64,000 bases of DNA, taken from Apiospora phragmitis (taxonomy: Eukaryota > Ascomycota > Sordariomycetes > Amphisphaeriales > Apiosporaceae). A program made the translations under genes and the position numbers. Location: the NCBI GenBank assembly GCA_038363925.1, contig JAQQWL010000001.1, positions 868,001 to 932,000 on the forward strand. The letters are read 5' to 3'. Under the pieces are notes generated by a model. It was not told the origin of the DNA and did not search any database. It was given only the letters and a program-made list of their open reading frames with translations. Positions 36,915 through 47,882 of the stretch are shown one piece after another. The number at the start of each line of letters is the position of its first letter. The stretch's first letter is position 1.

Positions 36915-37748
36915 ATGCAGTACGCACTTACTTTCGTCGCCTTCGCCGCCCCGGCCCTTATCTCGGCCCATGGCGCCATCTCCTCGCCCAAGCCCCGTTC
37001 TGCCGGTAAGGCCATGGCCGCCGCGTGCGGTCAACAGGTGCAGAACCAGCAGTCCTCGGACGCCTTCGGCAACATCCAGGGCGAGCTGCAGGTGGTGGGC
37101 AAGGACATGACCGCGGACTGCAACCTCTGGCTCTGCAAGGGCTTCCAGTTCGACGACAACTCGGCCAACGTCCAGTCCTTCACCACCGGCCAGAAGGTCC
37201 CCATCACCTTCGACCTGCGCGCACCCCACACCGGTACCGCCAACATCTCCATCGTCGACACCAAGTCCAACAGCATCATCGGCGAGCCCCTCAAGACCTA
37301 CGACACCTTCGCGTCCAACTCGGCGCCCCAGGCCGCCGACGAGAAGAGCGTCACCGTCACCATCCCCGACCTCGGCGGCAAGTGCGCCACCGCCGGCGAG
37401 TGTGTCATCCAGCACTACTGGGACGCCCGCTCCATCGACCAGACCTACGAGTCCTGTATCGACTTCACCGTCGGCGGTGGAGGTGCCGGTGCCGCCGCGC
37501 CCGCCCCCTCGGCTGCGGCCCCCACCACTTCCGCGGCTGCTAACGCGCCCGCCCCTACCACCCTCGCGACCCAGACCCGCACTGCCACCAGCGCTCCTGC
37601 TGCCGGCGGTGATGCTCCCGCTACCGGCGGATCCGGCGCTGCCTTGTACGCTCAGTGCGGCGGCAATGGCTTCACCGGCGCCAGCTCCTGCGCCGAGGGT
37701 ACCTGCAAGAAGCAGAACGACTACTACTCCCAGTGCGTGCCCAACTGA
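36915..37748 (+). CDS. AA16-family lytic polysaccharide monooxygenase with CBM1
   Basis: AA16 enzymes are secreted copper monooxygenases that oxidatively cleave cellulose and boost cellulases. Intronless, 277 residues. Seen: a signal peptide (1-18, ending ALISA) leaving His19 as the mature N-terminus, the first ligand of the copper histidine brace; AA16-like core segments [67 protein letters not shown] and [17 protein letters not shown]; an Ala/Pro/Thr linker (about 195-243); and a C-terminal CBM1 (244-277) with [10 protein letters not shown], four Cys and the YYSQC end. The start was chosen because it begins the signal peptide; an upstream in-frame extension is not coding-like. Third-position GC is very high, typical of strongly expressed secreted enzymes. 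Confidence 0.92.
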   Translation: MQYALTFVAFAAPALISAHGAISSPKPRSAGKAMAAACGQQVQNQQSSDAFGNIQGELQVVGKDMTADCNLWLCKGFQFDDNSANVQSFTTGQKVPITFDLRAPHTGTANISIVDTKSNSIIGEPLKTYDTFASNSAPQAADEKSVTVTIPDLGGKCATAGECVIQHYWDARSIDQTYESCIDFTVGGGGAGAAAPAPSAAAPTTSAAANAPAPTTLATQTRTATSAPAAGGDAPATGGSGAALYAQCGGNGFTGASSCAEGTCKKQNDYYSQCVPN

Positions 37749-38202
37749 GGGGTATTGAACCCGAGTTGGATGGATGAATTTCATTGGTGCAGGCTTTAGC
37801 TTCATTGTATATATGATTTCTTAAATTTCCTTCCAAAAAGCATTTAGGGGAGTGGGGAGTATTTGAACTGTGTATAGATGCAGCAAGACCTGGACATATA
37901 TAAAATATTCAGATGTTTTCTCATTGCAAATTTGGTTTCCAACCTACTTGGTCTCTTTCCGTGACCTTCTGTAACTGTTGTAATGATGACGCCCTACGCT
38001 TGCTGAAAAGGAGTGTCCATCAAGTAGTTTGTGGATGCTCGTACACCCTTTGCGCCTGTTTCCTTCAGAATCGACGTGTTAAGTACAGTGAAATTCATTG
38101 ATTTTGTCCTCATAGTCGCAAGTCTCACTCATTTTTTCTCTTTGACAAACTGCCCCGAAAACCAATCTCATGGAATAAGTCCAAGTCGCTAAATACACAT
38201 AG
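37749..38202. other. Intergenic, convergent AA16 and extradiol dioxygenase
   Basis: About 0.45 kb of AT-rich 3' flanking DNA with no gene. Confidence 0.6.
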
Positions 38203-39614
38203 TTACTCTAGGAAGTCACTAGGAACGTCGGGTCCTGAATTTCATTTGGTCAGCTGCCAAGATCATGAAGGGAAGGGTTTTCGGTGGAATGGACTTACCC
38301 CAGACATGCAAGCTATCGGGTGACGCTTTTGAGCGGTGGGGAGGCTGCGTGTCGTCCACCAGATCCCCGTCTACGTAGTGTTCCATGATGTTACCGGTAG
38401 GATCAAACCTGACAAAGTTGGTTAGTATATCCGTTTCATACATGTAACCCATCATGTAAAATGGTCGGGAAAGGAACCCCTTTTCTTTCTCACTTACCAG
38501 TAATCGAAGATCTGGCTGCCTAGAACGTGTCTTCCGACGCCCCAGCAGTTCTTGTAGCCCTTCTCCCTCAGCCAGTCGTGACCCAGGACCTGGGTGTCGA
38601 AGTCATGCGTCTCATAAGAAGTGTGATGGACGTGGAACTTGGGGCCTAACAGTCAGGTTATTATGAGTACTGCAAGAGACATCACTCATCTTTTGGCAAA
38701 GACTTACCTTGGTAGAAGAAGAAGCAGTGGTGGTCGACGGGCTCCTTTCCGCGGTCCAGCCGCAAGAAGCAGGTGATATCAGTACCAGCATCGTCGTGCA
38801 CGAGCTAGGGGAGAGCAATGTCAGCGAATTACTTGAAATCGGATCTAGTCGAGCCCTTTTTCAAAAGGTCACGTGGATATTTCAGACTTACATCACTCGC
38901 GATAAGGTTGAAATGAGTTGTGTAGAATTCGTAGGCCTTGGCGTAGTTAGTACTACAGTGACCCCAGTGGCCAAGCTTGTGCACCGGGGCCGGTCTCTTC
39001 TGGAAGCGCTGGAAGTGGTTCTTCGGTCGGTTCTTCTCGAAAGGCTGATCGAGACAAGATGAAAAACACCACGTCAGTCACATGACGAATCACAAGATTA
39101 CCCCATTGGCGATTCACGTCGCAGGGCGAGCTCTACCGCAGTCGGGGGGGGGGGGGGTAAGAGGGCTGCCATAGATCTAGACTTACGTAATTTATGGGCT
39201 CCTGCGGGAGCGGGACCTCGAGGACTCCCGCCTCCTCCTGGCCGTAGACGAGGTGGAAGGGGAAGTTGTCGACGGGGTCGTAGAAAGTGACGCACTTGCC
39301 CTTGCCGGGGGCGTCCTCGAGCTCGTAGACCTTGGTGGCCTTGGGCAGGGTCTCGGCGGCGTAGCGCAGCTCGTCCTCGGACTCGACGACGTAGCCGACG
39401 CCGGCGAACTCGTCCCGGTCCGCCTTGACGGCGCACACGACCCAGGGCGCCGTGCCGTAGCCGCGGAAGTAGATCTTCTCGTCGCCGTTGACTCGCTTCT
39501 CCTCGGTGAAGCCGAAGTCGTTAAACCACTGACCGCCTTCTCCATGTCCTGGTACTTGTAGTACGCATGGCTGATCCGGTTCAGGATGATCTTCCGGGGT
39601 GCCTCGGCAGCCAT
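38203..39614 (-). CDS. Extradiol (catechol 2,3-) dioxygenase-like VOC protein, one apparent frameshift
   Basis: A type I extradiol ring-cleavage dioxygenase built of two vicinal-oxygen-chelate domains, Fe(II)-dependent, probably acting on catecholic aromatics. Six exons on the minus strand are separated by introns at 39045-39186, 38805-38891, 38646-38707, 38409-38497 and 38235-38298 (all GT-AG), giving 322 residues. Seen: ILNRISHAYYKYQDMEKA, WFNDFGFTEEKRVNGDEKIY, GKGKCVTFYDPVDNFPFHLV, then the metal ligands in VHKLGHWGHC (His), FHVHHTSYE (His) and IMEHYVDGDLVD (Glu), and a C-terminal HVWGPDVPSDFLE. One base is missing at about 39530-39534, between EKA and WFNDF; correcting it makes the coding length a multiple of three. 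Intron 1 contains a C12-13 homopolymer. Confidence 0.88.
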
Positions 39615-41126
39615 GGTGGGGAAGGTTTGCCGGGAGATGTACCGGTAATAATATGTAGTTGCAAATTACCTTGTAGCGGAAGTGAGTAAACGAATCACCG
39701 GTCTCAAATGGCAGCCGTGCAGTTTTATATAACAGCAAGGCTTGTTTGTGAGTGATCTAGGATAAAGGATGGCAAGAAATGAGCTCTTCTCTTAGACGGA
39801 CAAAGCCTTGGGGGAGAAATGGCAGGGCATTGATATATATAGGACGATGGCTAAAACACCGGAGTCCGCCAACTAACCCGGCCACCCTGTATTTCCCCGC
39901 AAAGCATCTATGGATTTAACCCAATCGAGTATATCGAGACTGGATAGAAAGCTACTGATTGGGCCTATCGGGATCAATTGAGCAGAGAAATGCCGAGTCG
40001 GTCGGCAGAGAATAGAGGTAAAATAGATGATCAGCAGGCGCGAAACTGGCCCATGGTCATCTCTGCTAATAGCTTACGCAGACTACTACATAGGGAGCCA
40101 CCACTGTCGCATTCCGGCATCCCGTCTTCACAGGAGCCTCGTTCCCCCGCAGTAACTTGATGCAGGAGTAGTCGGAGATATGTAGGTTGCCTACGAGTCC
40201 AAGTCGGCATTTCGAACGGGGCCCAAATGGGTGAATTGGAGAAACATGAAGGTAACCTATTGCAGATCGTACAGTATGAATGAACGTAGGAGCCACCTGT
40301 GCGTATGTTCGATCCGCCAGCCACGATGGTTTACCGACATGCGCTACTTATTACCCCATGGATTTGCAGCAACGGAAAAGGCAGGTGCAGTTAAATCCGA
40401 ATAAACCCATATTTCCGAGTTGAATACGGAGTAGTCGACGACTGGATTCTACTCCAGTCAGGTCCAACAAGTCAGAGCCCTCCTATCGAGACATCAACAG
40501 TATGAAGTGATCTCGGACATAATTCTGAGTCCGTCACAAGTTGGAGGGGTTATGGTCCCCCTCCCCGCATAGGTTATATGTAGTCCCTATCTCTCCCTGC
40601 ATACTTACTCGGAACTCCTTTATCTAGCTTTTGCCCTAGCTAGCCTTCGCGAGACCTACAGCCTACAGGGGGTGATGTACATCTAAAATCATACAAGGTA
40701 AAGGCACGAGTTCGAAGATATTTAGAATTCACTTCTTGAAAAACATGAACACAGTCCTACTGTATGAAAGGAAGTGAGCGTCTGGCTACATTGTGCTGGA
40801 TATATTTCCCCAGTACGCATACGATGTAGGTACCGTCTGCCGCTACTGTCCAGTGTTCCGCGGCGCTATTGGAGTCCCACAACGCTCTAAATTGGAACCC
40901 CATGACGACAGACAGGCCTGGCCCCCAAAAAAGGCCTGAGATGCAGATGCAGGGCACGGGCAGGGGCTGTTGCGACGTCGCTTGCTCACTGGCCTCGCCC
41001 CCAATTCAGCCCCTCTATCAATCAAAGCAAACCTTGAGGCTGAAGGACCAACACCGCAATTCAGGATCCAAATCCTACCCTAGCCTTACCTGCATATTGG
41101 GAACTGTAACCTAGGCTACAACCTGA
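39615..41126. other. Divergent intergenic region dioxygenase / MDP1
   Basis: About 1.5 kb between divergent genes. A TGATATATATAGG stretch at about 39830-39841 could be a TATA element for the dioxygenase, 220 bp upstream of its ATG. No gene is recognised. Confidence 0.4.
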
Positions 41127-42062
41127 ATGCCACTTTGGCTTTCGCGAGCAACCTTGTTCCTTTTCACTCTCTTGATCGCAATCGTTGCAATTCTATCCAC
41201 CACTGCCCCCGAACGGGCCACCGATCTCACCACCACCACCTCCTCCTCCAACGCCGCCGCTTTCGCCGCCGCCGCTATCGCCAACATGGTCAAGAAGCTC
41301 TCGAAGGCGAGCACCAACACGTCCCTGGCGTCGACGGCCTCGAGCTCGACGACGGACCTCAACCGCGGCGGCCCCTCGCCGGTCCAGCCCCCGCCGCGCC
41401 TGCTGCCCTCGATCCTGACCGACGGCGGCCCGCTGCCGCGCCTCGTCGTCTTCGACCTCGACTACACGCTCTGGCCCTTCTGGGTGGATACGCACGTGTA
41501 CCCGCCCCTGAAGGTCGTGCCCGGCAGCCAGAACGCGGCCGCCGTCGACAAGGTGGGCGAGACCTTCGCCTTCTACGCCGACGTGCCCTCGGTGCTGCAC
41601 GGCCTCGGCATCGCGGGTATCAAGATCGCCGTCGCGAGCCGGACGTGCGCGCCCGACCTGGGCCGCGAGCTCCTGAAGATGCTGCACGTGCCCGCGCTGG
41701 GGTCCATCTTCAGCGGCATCGGCGGCTCCAGCTCCGGCAGCAGCGGCGGCGGGAAGGAGAAGGAAGCCGCCGTGACGGCCTTCACCGCCGCGCTCGGCCG
41801 CAAGGACAAGGCGCGCCGCGCGCTCGACTTCTTCGACGCCGGGCTCGAGATCTACCCGAGCTCCAAGATCCGCCACTTCGAGGCCATCCACAAGAAGACG
41901 GGCATCCCTTACACCGAGATGCTCTTCTTTGACGACGAGAGCCGGAACCGCGAGACCGAGAGCTTAGGTGTCACAATGCGCTTGGTGCGCGACGGCGTTT
42001 CGTGGCAGGAGGTCGAAAAGGGCATCATGGACTGGAGGAAACGCCGGTCTGGCAAAAACTAG
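41127..42062 (+). CDS. Magnesium-dependent phosphatase-1 (MDP1-type HAD phosphatase)
   Basis: HAD-superfamily phosphatase; MDP1 members dephosphorylate protein tyrosine or fructosamine-type substrates. A single exon of 311 residues. Seen: HAD motif I VFDLDYTLWPFWVDTH (catalytic Asp about 110 and 112), a motif II region KIAVASRTCAPDLGRELLKM, ALDFFDAGLEIYPSSKIRHF and the motif III/IV loop TEMLFFDDESRNRE. A Gly/Ser/Lys insertion (SGSSGGGKEKE) lengthens the cap region compared with short MDP1 proteins. The first ATG adds a hydrophobic leader (FLFTLLIAIVAIL) that could target it to a membrane or organelle; an alternative start is Met54 at 41286 (MVKKLSKAS), nearer the usual MDP1 size. Which start is used cannot be decided here. 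Confidence 0.88.
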   Translation: MPLWLSRATLFLFTLLIAIVAILSTTAPERATDLTTTTSSSNAAAFAAAAIANMVKKLSKASTNTSLASTASSSTTDLNRGGPSPVQPPPRLLPSILTDGGPLPRLVVFDLDYTLWPFWVDTHVYPPLKVVPGSQNAAAVDKVGETFAFYADVPSVLHGLGIAGIKIAVASRTCAPDLGRELLKMLHVPALGSIFSGIGGSSSGSSGGGKEKEAAVTAFTAALGRKDKARRALDFFDAGLEIYPSSKIRHFEAIHKKTGIPYTEMLFFDDESRNRETESLGVTMRLVRDGVSWQEVEKGIMDWRKRRSGKN

Positions 42063-42401
42063 AATGGCCACACACTGCGCCAGCGACGAGCCTGGGGACA
42101 ATGATGGGCATCGTACAGTCACTAGAACATGGCCACCACGTGATGCTCTGGACAAAATATGTCGAATGGTTTTGTATTTAAGCGAGGTGTTTGGAGTTGG
42201 TAGATTAGCATAAGTCATGGTATATAGAAGGCAACAAGGCAACCAAAATTCGACATGCCAACAATGTCCATCCACAAGATATATCGTCTATTGCACAAGT
42301 GTACCAAAAGAGATGGTATAAATCTTTCGCCCTTCAATACCCACAAAAAGAGGCCTCAATTATTCGTATGCTCTATACGTAACCCGATAGGATGCCCATA
42401 T
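42063..42401. other. Intergenic, convergent MDP1 and Sec14-like
   Basis: Short 3' flanking region of 0.34 kb with no gene. Confidence 0.6.
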
Positions 42402-44020
42402 TTACTGGACCGCGGTTGGTTCCTTCGAAGGTACAGTGTCTGCCACAGTCTTCTCGGAGAGCTCAGTCGACTCAACTCCCTTGCTCTCCTTCGCTGCTTC
42501 GGAAATGGAGAGTTTGTTCAGGTCAACAGCTGCAGCATCTACGGTCTTGTGTGCCTCTCCATTTGTCGCTGGGGCAGTTGCAGCCGCATCCGCTGGGGCG
42601 GAGGAGGGCGCCACAGCTTTGTCCTCGCCAAACTTTTGGTTCGGGAAGGCCACGGGAATTGTGGCGACGCGCTCGTTTCTTTGCTTCTTATCCTTGGTAC
42701 CGACAGCCATAAGCTCGAGACGCTTGCCGTCGTCGTACGGCCGCCAGTACATGGGTCTCGGGGGCAGCGCAGTGTGGCCGTTCTCCCACGTCATGAGTCG
42801 CTTCACCTCGTCGTCAAACTTGGGCTCTTCGAAGAATTTCCATTCCATCTCGCCGCCGTAGGCCTTGGGAATGTTCTTGATGTCGATGAAGGAAGTCAAG
42901 ACTGGCAGCACATCGGTCGGGCCGAGAATGAAGATCTTGGAGACGGTAACTGGGTCGAACCAGCGCTTGACCCAGCCCCATACTGTCGAGAAGAAGACTG
43001 GAGCGCCGATGATGAAGATGCCTGCACCCATTCGGATTAATACCAAACCCTTACAGAGACAAAAGGGGCCAGAGAAGGAATATACGCACGGTCGAGAGTC
43101 TCGGGGTAGTGGGCAGTCGCCAGCATGCTGGCTGCCTGCATATGCGACTTGAGGTTCCAGAACATGCGCAAGCTGACTTGGGAAATGTCCACGATGTTTG
43201 TGCTCAGGGTGATTGGCGTCTCTGCATACTCTCGATCGGTGCACTGGGTGCACAGCGGCTGCGCGAACCGCGTCAGGTTCTCGTACAGCGCAAAGAGGCG
43301 CAGGAGCTTCGCGGGGGTGGTGCCGTCCGTCTTGGCGCTGCTATAAGTGGTGTCGGTCGACTTCTCATACTTGGCTACCGTGTTGGAGTCGAGGTGCCGT
43401 ATTTGGTAAACGTAGATTGGAATGCCCCTATATTCCCCTCCGTTAGTACATGGACGTGGTGGTGCCCGCAAACTTTTTGTTGAAATGCAAGTCATACCGT
43501 CGATCGCGTCGTCCCGTGAACATGGGGTACTGCACGCTTCTTGGTAAGCAAATCATGTTCATCCACAGTGTTCCGTTTCGTTTCGTTTCGGGGGCTCACA
43601 AGCTTCTTGGAAGTTTCGTAGGCATCGACATCGATGGTGTTATAGAGGACGTCTATCTCGTTGGCCTTGCGGAACTTTTCGGTCTCGCTGAACTGGCCGT
43701 ACGCATCTTGGACTATCCACTTGCGCGCCCGGAGATATCGCCTGTAGGGTTGCCCAATGGCGTCAGCTCTCGCATCCTCTTCTTTCTCTCTCCCGGGTGA
43801 CTACAGCAGGGCAGGACTAGGTAGGCGCATACAGCAACGTAGGGTCATCGTGCGATGGTGGTGGTCCCGGAGTCCAAGCCCCCTTCTCTTGGAGGAAGAC
43901 CTTGAAGTCCTTGAGGGCCTGCTCTTCAGATGCGGTGAGATGGCCAAGGTGACCCTGTGGATATCCGTGTTCGACCCCGCCAGCCGACGGAACCCGATGA
44001 ATCGAGCTCGACTTGGTCAT
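42402..44020 (-). CDS. Sec14-like CRAL-TRIO lipid-transfer protein
   Basis: CRAL-TRIO proteins bind and exchange phosphatidylinositol and other lipids between membranes. Five exons on the minus strand (44020-43833, 43741-43600, 43529-43498, 43427-43090, 43021-42402) with GT-AG introns give 439 residues and no frame problem. Seen: an N-terminal CRAL-TRIO-N helix region (HLTASEEQALKDFKVFLQEK, LRYLRARKW), the lipid-binding domain (RRGIPIYVYQIRHLD, ETLDRIFIIGAPVFFSTVW, WFDPVTVSKIFIL, YGGEMEWKF) and a C-terminal Ala/Pro/Ser-rich extension (about residues 365-439) beyond the canonical Sec14 end. That extension suggests a Sec14 homologue with an added tail rather than the core Sec14p itself. The start at 44020 begins MTKSSSIH. 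Confidence 0.9.
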
Positions 44021-45195
44021 GGTAGGCAACAGATAAGCTATAGAGTATATGGTACGATAGCTATAGGCAAGCAGGAGAGTAGTAGTAAGAAACTGATCCA
44101 AAATAGGAAGGTTTCAAAGGATGCCAACGAAGGAGGGAAGAAACGAAGCGAGGTGTGCTACGTGCAACAACAAGAAGTTCGTCGGTGTTAGTTGAGCACA
44201 GGAATAAGTAAGCCAGGAAATTTGGGTAATGATGAACAATACAAATGCTGCAGGTACCCCCAGTTCTGCCAGCAAACAAGCCAAATTAAGTAATGGGCAC
44301 CCAGCTGTAATAATACCTGTCACTCGGCTAACCTAGCAGTAGCAAGTTAGATTGCAAGGGATTAGAAAGCAAATCTGGGAGACTGGGAGGCGATGGCAAA
44401 TCACCATTTCAATCTTCTTTCCAACCCTCATCTTTTCGTCTGTCCTATGTTCGTCACGTCCTACTTGCACCCGCTCCAGCCGTCTGGGTCTGCCCAATTT
44501 TAGCGCCTGAATCTTCGGTGTTGTGCAGCCGCTGGGCGCTTTAGCAGCTATTCATCCGGATGTGTGCGTGCGTGCCGGCTGAGCTACCCGACGCTTCTGT
44601 TACGCCGCCAGATGAATGACGTTTTACTAGCACTTCTGTGCGATTCGTGCATCTTGTCGTTTGCGTGGTGTCAAGATCGGTCAGATGGACACGAACTTCC
44701 CATCGGGTCTGCCATAGTAAGCAAGGTACGTCAAAGGAAATAACGAAATGAAATAAAATAAAATATCGCAAGCATCAGGTAGGTGTATGGATGTTACGTC
44801 CATTACATCCGCCTTCTCCGTCGCATAAGGGAAGAAATCCATCGTCTTGACGTCAACCCATGCATCCCTTCCCAAACTATGGGCTGCACTAGTGCTGACA
44901 TCCCAACATCCCTAGCCTAATCGTTTTTCATCTCTCTTATTGGAACCTTACCGCATGGTACACAGCAGTGCACTATTGACGCATGTGTCCGGGTTGCACA
45001 CCACCCAAGCAAACCTGAGTAACATTGAAACAATTACTTGAGGCGAAATTGACTTTTGTTTTACTCAATGTGATTAAGACTAACTGCTGCCAAGTACTTA
45101 TTCTGTTGGCTTTTATTCATATTGGGGGTGCCCATAAGATTTGGTGGCTTCGACTAACACTCCATTGGTATTGCCATGGCTTGCCATTTCGCCTA
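44021..45195. other. Intergenic between Sec14-like and DJ-1-like genes
   Basis: About 1.17 kb, both neighbours on the minus strand. No gene is recognised; it should contain the Sec14-like promoter and the DJ-1 3' UTR. Confidence 0.45.
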
Positions 45196-46012
45196 TCATT
45201 TTAGAGGCGGCATGTCCGACAGCCCGTAGTGTTCGCCAAACGGATCCCAGCTCGGGTCGGTGTGCCTCTCATACTCGATCCCCAGCGCCAGCTCCGCCGC
45301 CGCCGCCTCGCCCCACACGTGCCCGATCCAGGCGAACACGGTGTCGATGGCGGCCGTAACCCCCGAACCCGTGAAGACGTGCCCGTCCCGGACCCAGCGC
45401 GCCCGCGCGACCCAGTACGTCCTGGGCCGTACGCCACCGTCACGGCCCAGCTGCGCTTGTTGGTCGTCGCCCGCCGGCCGTCCAGCACGCCCGCGCGCGT
45501 CGCGATCCCCGCTCCCGTGCAGGACGCGACCAGGTACCGCAGGCGCGGGAACACGTCGCGGACGAACTGGATCGTGTTGTCGAGGTCGGGCGCCCGCGTG
45601 CCGAGGCCGCCCGGGACCAGCAGCATGTCGAGCTCGAGGCTCTGGTCCCGGACGACGGAGTCGAAGGTGTGGCTCGGCACGATGACCTCGCCGAAGCTCG
45701 AGTTGGACACACTCATGGCTCGGGGCGCTGTGGATACGGGGTCCAGGGTCGCGGCGATCATGTAGAGATTGAGCTGCCGCTGGAGCGAGAGCAGATTCAG
45801 CGGCTCGAGGGATCCGAAGACGTCGACCACATCGAACGATGGGAAGAGCACGACGCCGATGTTCTTGACCGGCTTGGCTACACAGCCGAGTTAGTTGTTT
45901 TGCGTACCGAAAACATCTCAGTTGCCTTACAACCCGTATCATTTGATTGGCATAGTGCGGCTTGCACCAGGTAAGGGAGCAGCAGAAGCAACCCGGAACC
46001 GTAGGTTTTCAT
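45196..46012 (-). CDS. Secreted DJ-1/PfpI (GATase1-like) protein, one apparent frameshift
   Basis: ThiJ/PfpI-type class-I glutamine-amidotransferase fold; fungal members are annotated as isonitrile hydratase-like or chaperone-like, and the substrate here is unknown. Two exons (46012-45931 and 45877-45196) with a 53-bp intron (GTAAGG to TAG) give 254 residues. Seen: a predicted signal peptide (MKTYGSGLLLLLPYLVQA), the start of the fold KNIGVVLFPSFDVVDVFGSL, LDMLLVPGGLGTRA, the nucleophile elbow VASCTGAGIATRAGVLDGRR (Cys), and the C-terminal VFTGSGVTAAIDTVFAWIGH. One C appears to be missing at about 45422-45427 (GGCCC), shifting frame between VAYGP and RTYWVARARW; correction gives an exact codon number. 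A transposon inverted repeat begins 8 bp upstream of its start codon. Confidence 0.87.
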
Positions 46013-46020
46013 TGTGGCTA

Positions 46021-46060
46021 ACGTATCCCACAAGCGAATGTCCCACACAAGCGAATGTCC
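46021..46060 (+). repeat. Left terminal inverted repeat of the Fot1-like element
   Basis: Forty bases starting ACGTATCCCACAAGCGAATG, identical to the reverse complement of 47843-47882. It holds an internal near-duplication of ACAAGCGAATGTCC, which may be a doubled transposase-binding site. Confidence 0.95.
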
Positions 46061-46581
46061 CATTCTTTTATACCCCTTCTAATAAAATATAAGTTAATTT
46101 CACCACAACGTATTTAAAATATTAAAATTAATCGGAATCCTTATCTCTAGATACTTCTATATCATTCTAATAAGTGCGCGTATTATGCCCGGGCTCTCTA
46201 TAGATTCTATAGCGTTGTGAGTATATCCTAAACGTCCTCGTACGACCACTCCTCCGACGCGATTCGTCTTGTAACTATTTATCAATGTCCTTTTAAAACT
46301 GTAAGTCTTTTCTAGTTTATATACGAAGTGATCTTTTATTTTATAGCCGTTTTTTTTTTCGTACGGCGGCGCCGGCTAAGCATTTTATTTACCTTTTAAA
46401 GTATCGCGTTCTTATTTTTTAAAAGAGTAACTCGGTATATAATATATGTTATAGCCTTTATAATTTAATTAAAACTAATTAAAATAAACGTTAAAAAACT
46501 ATTTTAATATTATACGATACGGTTTCGAACGTATTCGGTTTAAAATTAAACTTTAATCGGGTTATTTAAGGTTTTTAATTC

Positions 46582-47700
46582 TTAAGGAAGAGGTAGGCCG
46601 AAAGATGTCCCCGGAGGTGTTAAAGTACGTAGCTTTATATTTAATTGTGAAATAATATATTCCGGATCGTACGGAACGAGTTTTATCCTTCGAAAGCTTC
46701 CTCGTATATTCGAAACGGTGAAAATCGCCTGGAACGCTTTTAAAAACGTTAGTAGGAAGTCCTCTTTTAAAATATAGGTGATATACGCTCGTATAAGATA
46801 TTTAATTTCTTTCCCGTACACCCTTTTTAATATACGAAAACAGCCGATATTAAAAGGTTAGAGCTTATATAATAAATAAGAAGGTATATAGAGTATAATA
46901 ATCGAGTTCTCTTTATAGTAGAGCTCGAAAGCTATCGAGTAGTGGCTTTCGTGGCCGTTTAGGACTAGGAGGCGATAACGACCCTTCGTACGAGACCTGG
47001 TATATTAATTAAAGTGTCGAATCTAGTCCTCGCCTCTTTTATTCGTGGTCTAGCCATTTTTGGTAACTGCGATCACCTAGTCCTTCGGCAATGGGCTGTT
47101 TTCGTACTAAGAAGAGAGGTGCGTTTTCCCGGTAAAGATGATGTACGGAGGGATGGCGTAACCGTGTAATCCGACGCCCTGGATAACTGTAACCTATTCC
47201 CGGTTCCTTTGCTGTATTGCCTTAGGCTTTCCGCGTCGATTGGAGGTGGTTACGATTATTTCGGACGAGATTTAGCCTATAAGAAAGCCGGTCTCGTCGA
47301 AATTATAAATATCCTCTTTTTAGATCCCGTACTTATAAATTATATTCCGTACGAAGGTAAACTATACGCGATACGTATCGGGATCTTTATAGAGGACTTT
47401 TTAATAATCGATTCTTCGGTTAAAACGCGTCCGGAGGTCTAGTTATTATTATACGAAGTTAAAGGCCTAATTAACGCCGACGCGTCCCGCGTTACGTAAA
47501 TTAAATAATCGATTCGTTATATTTTTTATATTACTTAACCGAGGAAAAAACGATCGCGTATTTAAATTAATAATATATCGAATAATCGTATTTTCTTCGG
47601 AATTTAAAAGCTTTTAAAAATTCGTAAGTATTTCGCGTCGTATAGGTTAATTATTTCGTTTATATTATAAAGTTTTTAATAGGACGTAATAAATTAATAT
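46582..47700 (-). pseudogene. RIP-inactivated Fot1/pogo transposase (DDE)
   Basis: Read on the minus strand, the middle shows VIAVTKNG followed by TAG where pogo-type proteins have a Trp, then RYRLLVLNGHESHYSIAFEL, which matches the Fot1 DDE segment usually reading L-x-L-D-G-H-x-S-H. Here the second catalytic Asp codon has become Asn (GAC to AAC, a RIP-type change). Near the end, FRRIKLVPYDPEYIISQLNI and KLRTLTPPG match the conserved C-terminal part of this family. Multiple stops and the lost catalytic residue make it non-functional. The 5' limit of the frame is not definable. Confidence 0.88.
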
Positions 47701-47842
47701 AGCCTTTCGTACGCTTAAAGTTAAATCTTTCTAGAGCGCTTAAAACGTTAGAATTATATCACTCTCTTTTTAAAGTTATAGCATTTTCGGACGTAAAAGA
47801 ATATAAAAAAAGGTTGAGGCTATGAAGAAATTTATGAAAGTA

Positions 47843-47882
47843 GGACATTCGCTTGTGTGGGACATTCGCTTGTGGGATACGT
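47843..47882 (-). repeat. Right terminal inverted repeat of the Fot1-like element
   Basis: The exact 40-of-40 reverse complement of 46021-46060. It is followed by TA. Confidence 0.95.

Larger units (their letters stand above)
46021..47882 (-). mobile_element. RIP-degraded Fot1/pogo-type DNA transposon
   Basis: The element is 1,862 bp, bounded by 40-bp perfect terminal inverted repeats and flanked by TA on both sides (46019-46020 and 47883-47884), matching the TA target duplication, size and long TIRs of Fot1-group elements. The interior is AT-rich, full of TpA and almost free of CpA/TpG over long stretches, the signature of repeat-induced point mutation. A transposase frame in pieces runs on the minus strand. 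It cannot encode a functional enzyme, so the copy is immobile on its own, although its ends could be cut by a transposase acting in trans. Confidence 0.93.

Noticed and set aside
36822..37805. A 327-codon open frame antisense to the AA16 gene
   Set aside because: It is a shadow of the extreme third-position GC of the LPMO gene. The peptide is low-complexity Gly/Ala/Val with no family character, while the plus frame has a signal peptide, His1 and CBM1.
41193..41891. Long minus- and plus-frame alternatives over the MDP1 gene
   Set aside because: Arg/Ala/Gly-rich shadows. Only the 41127 frame contains the HAD motifs.
47209..47442. A 77-codon plus-strand ORF in the transposon
   Set aside because: Antisense to the transposase and a product of RIP-altered sequence; the recognisable DDE protein is on the minus strand.
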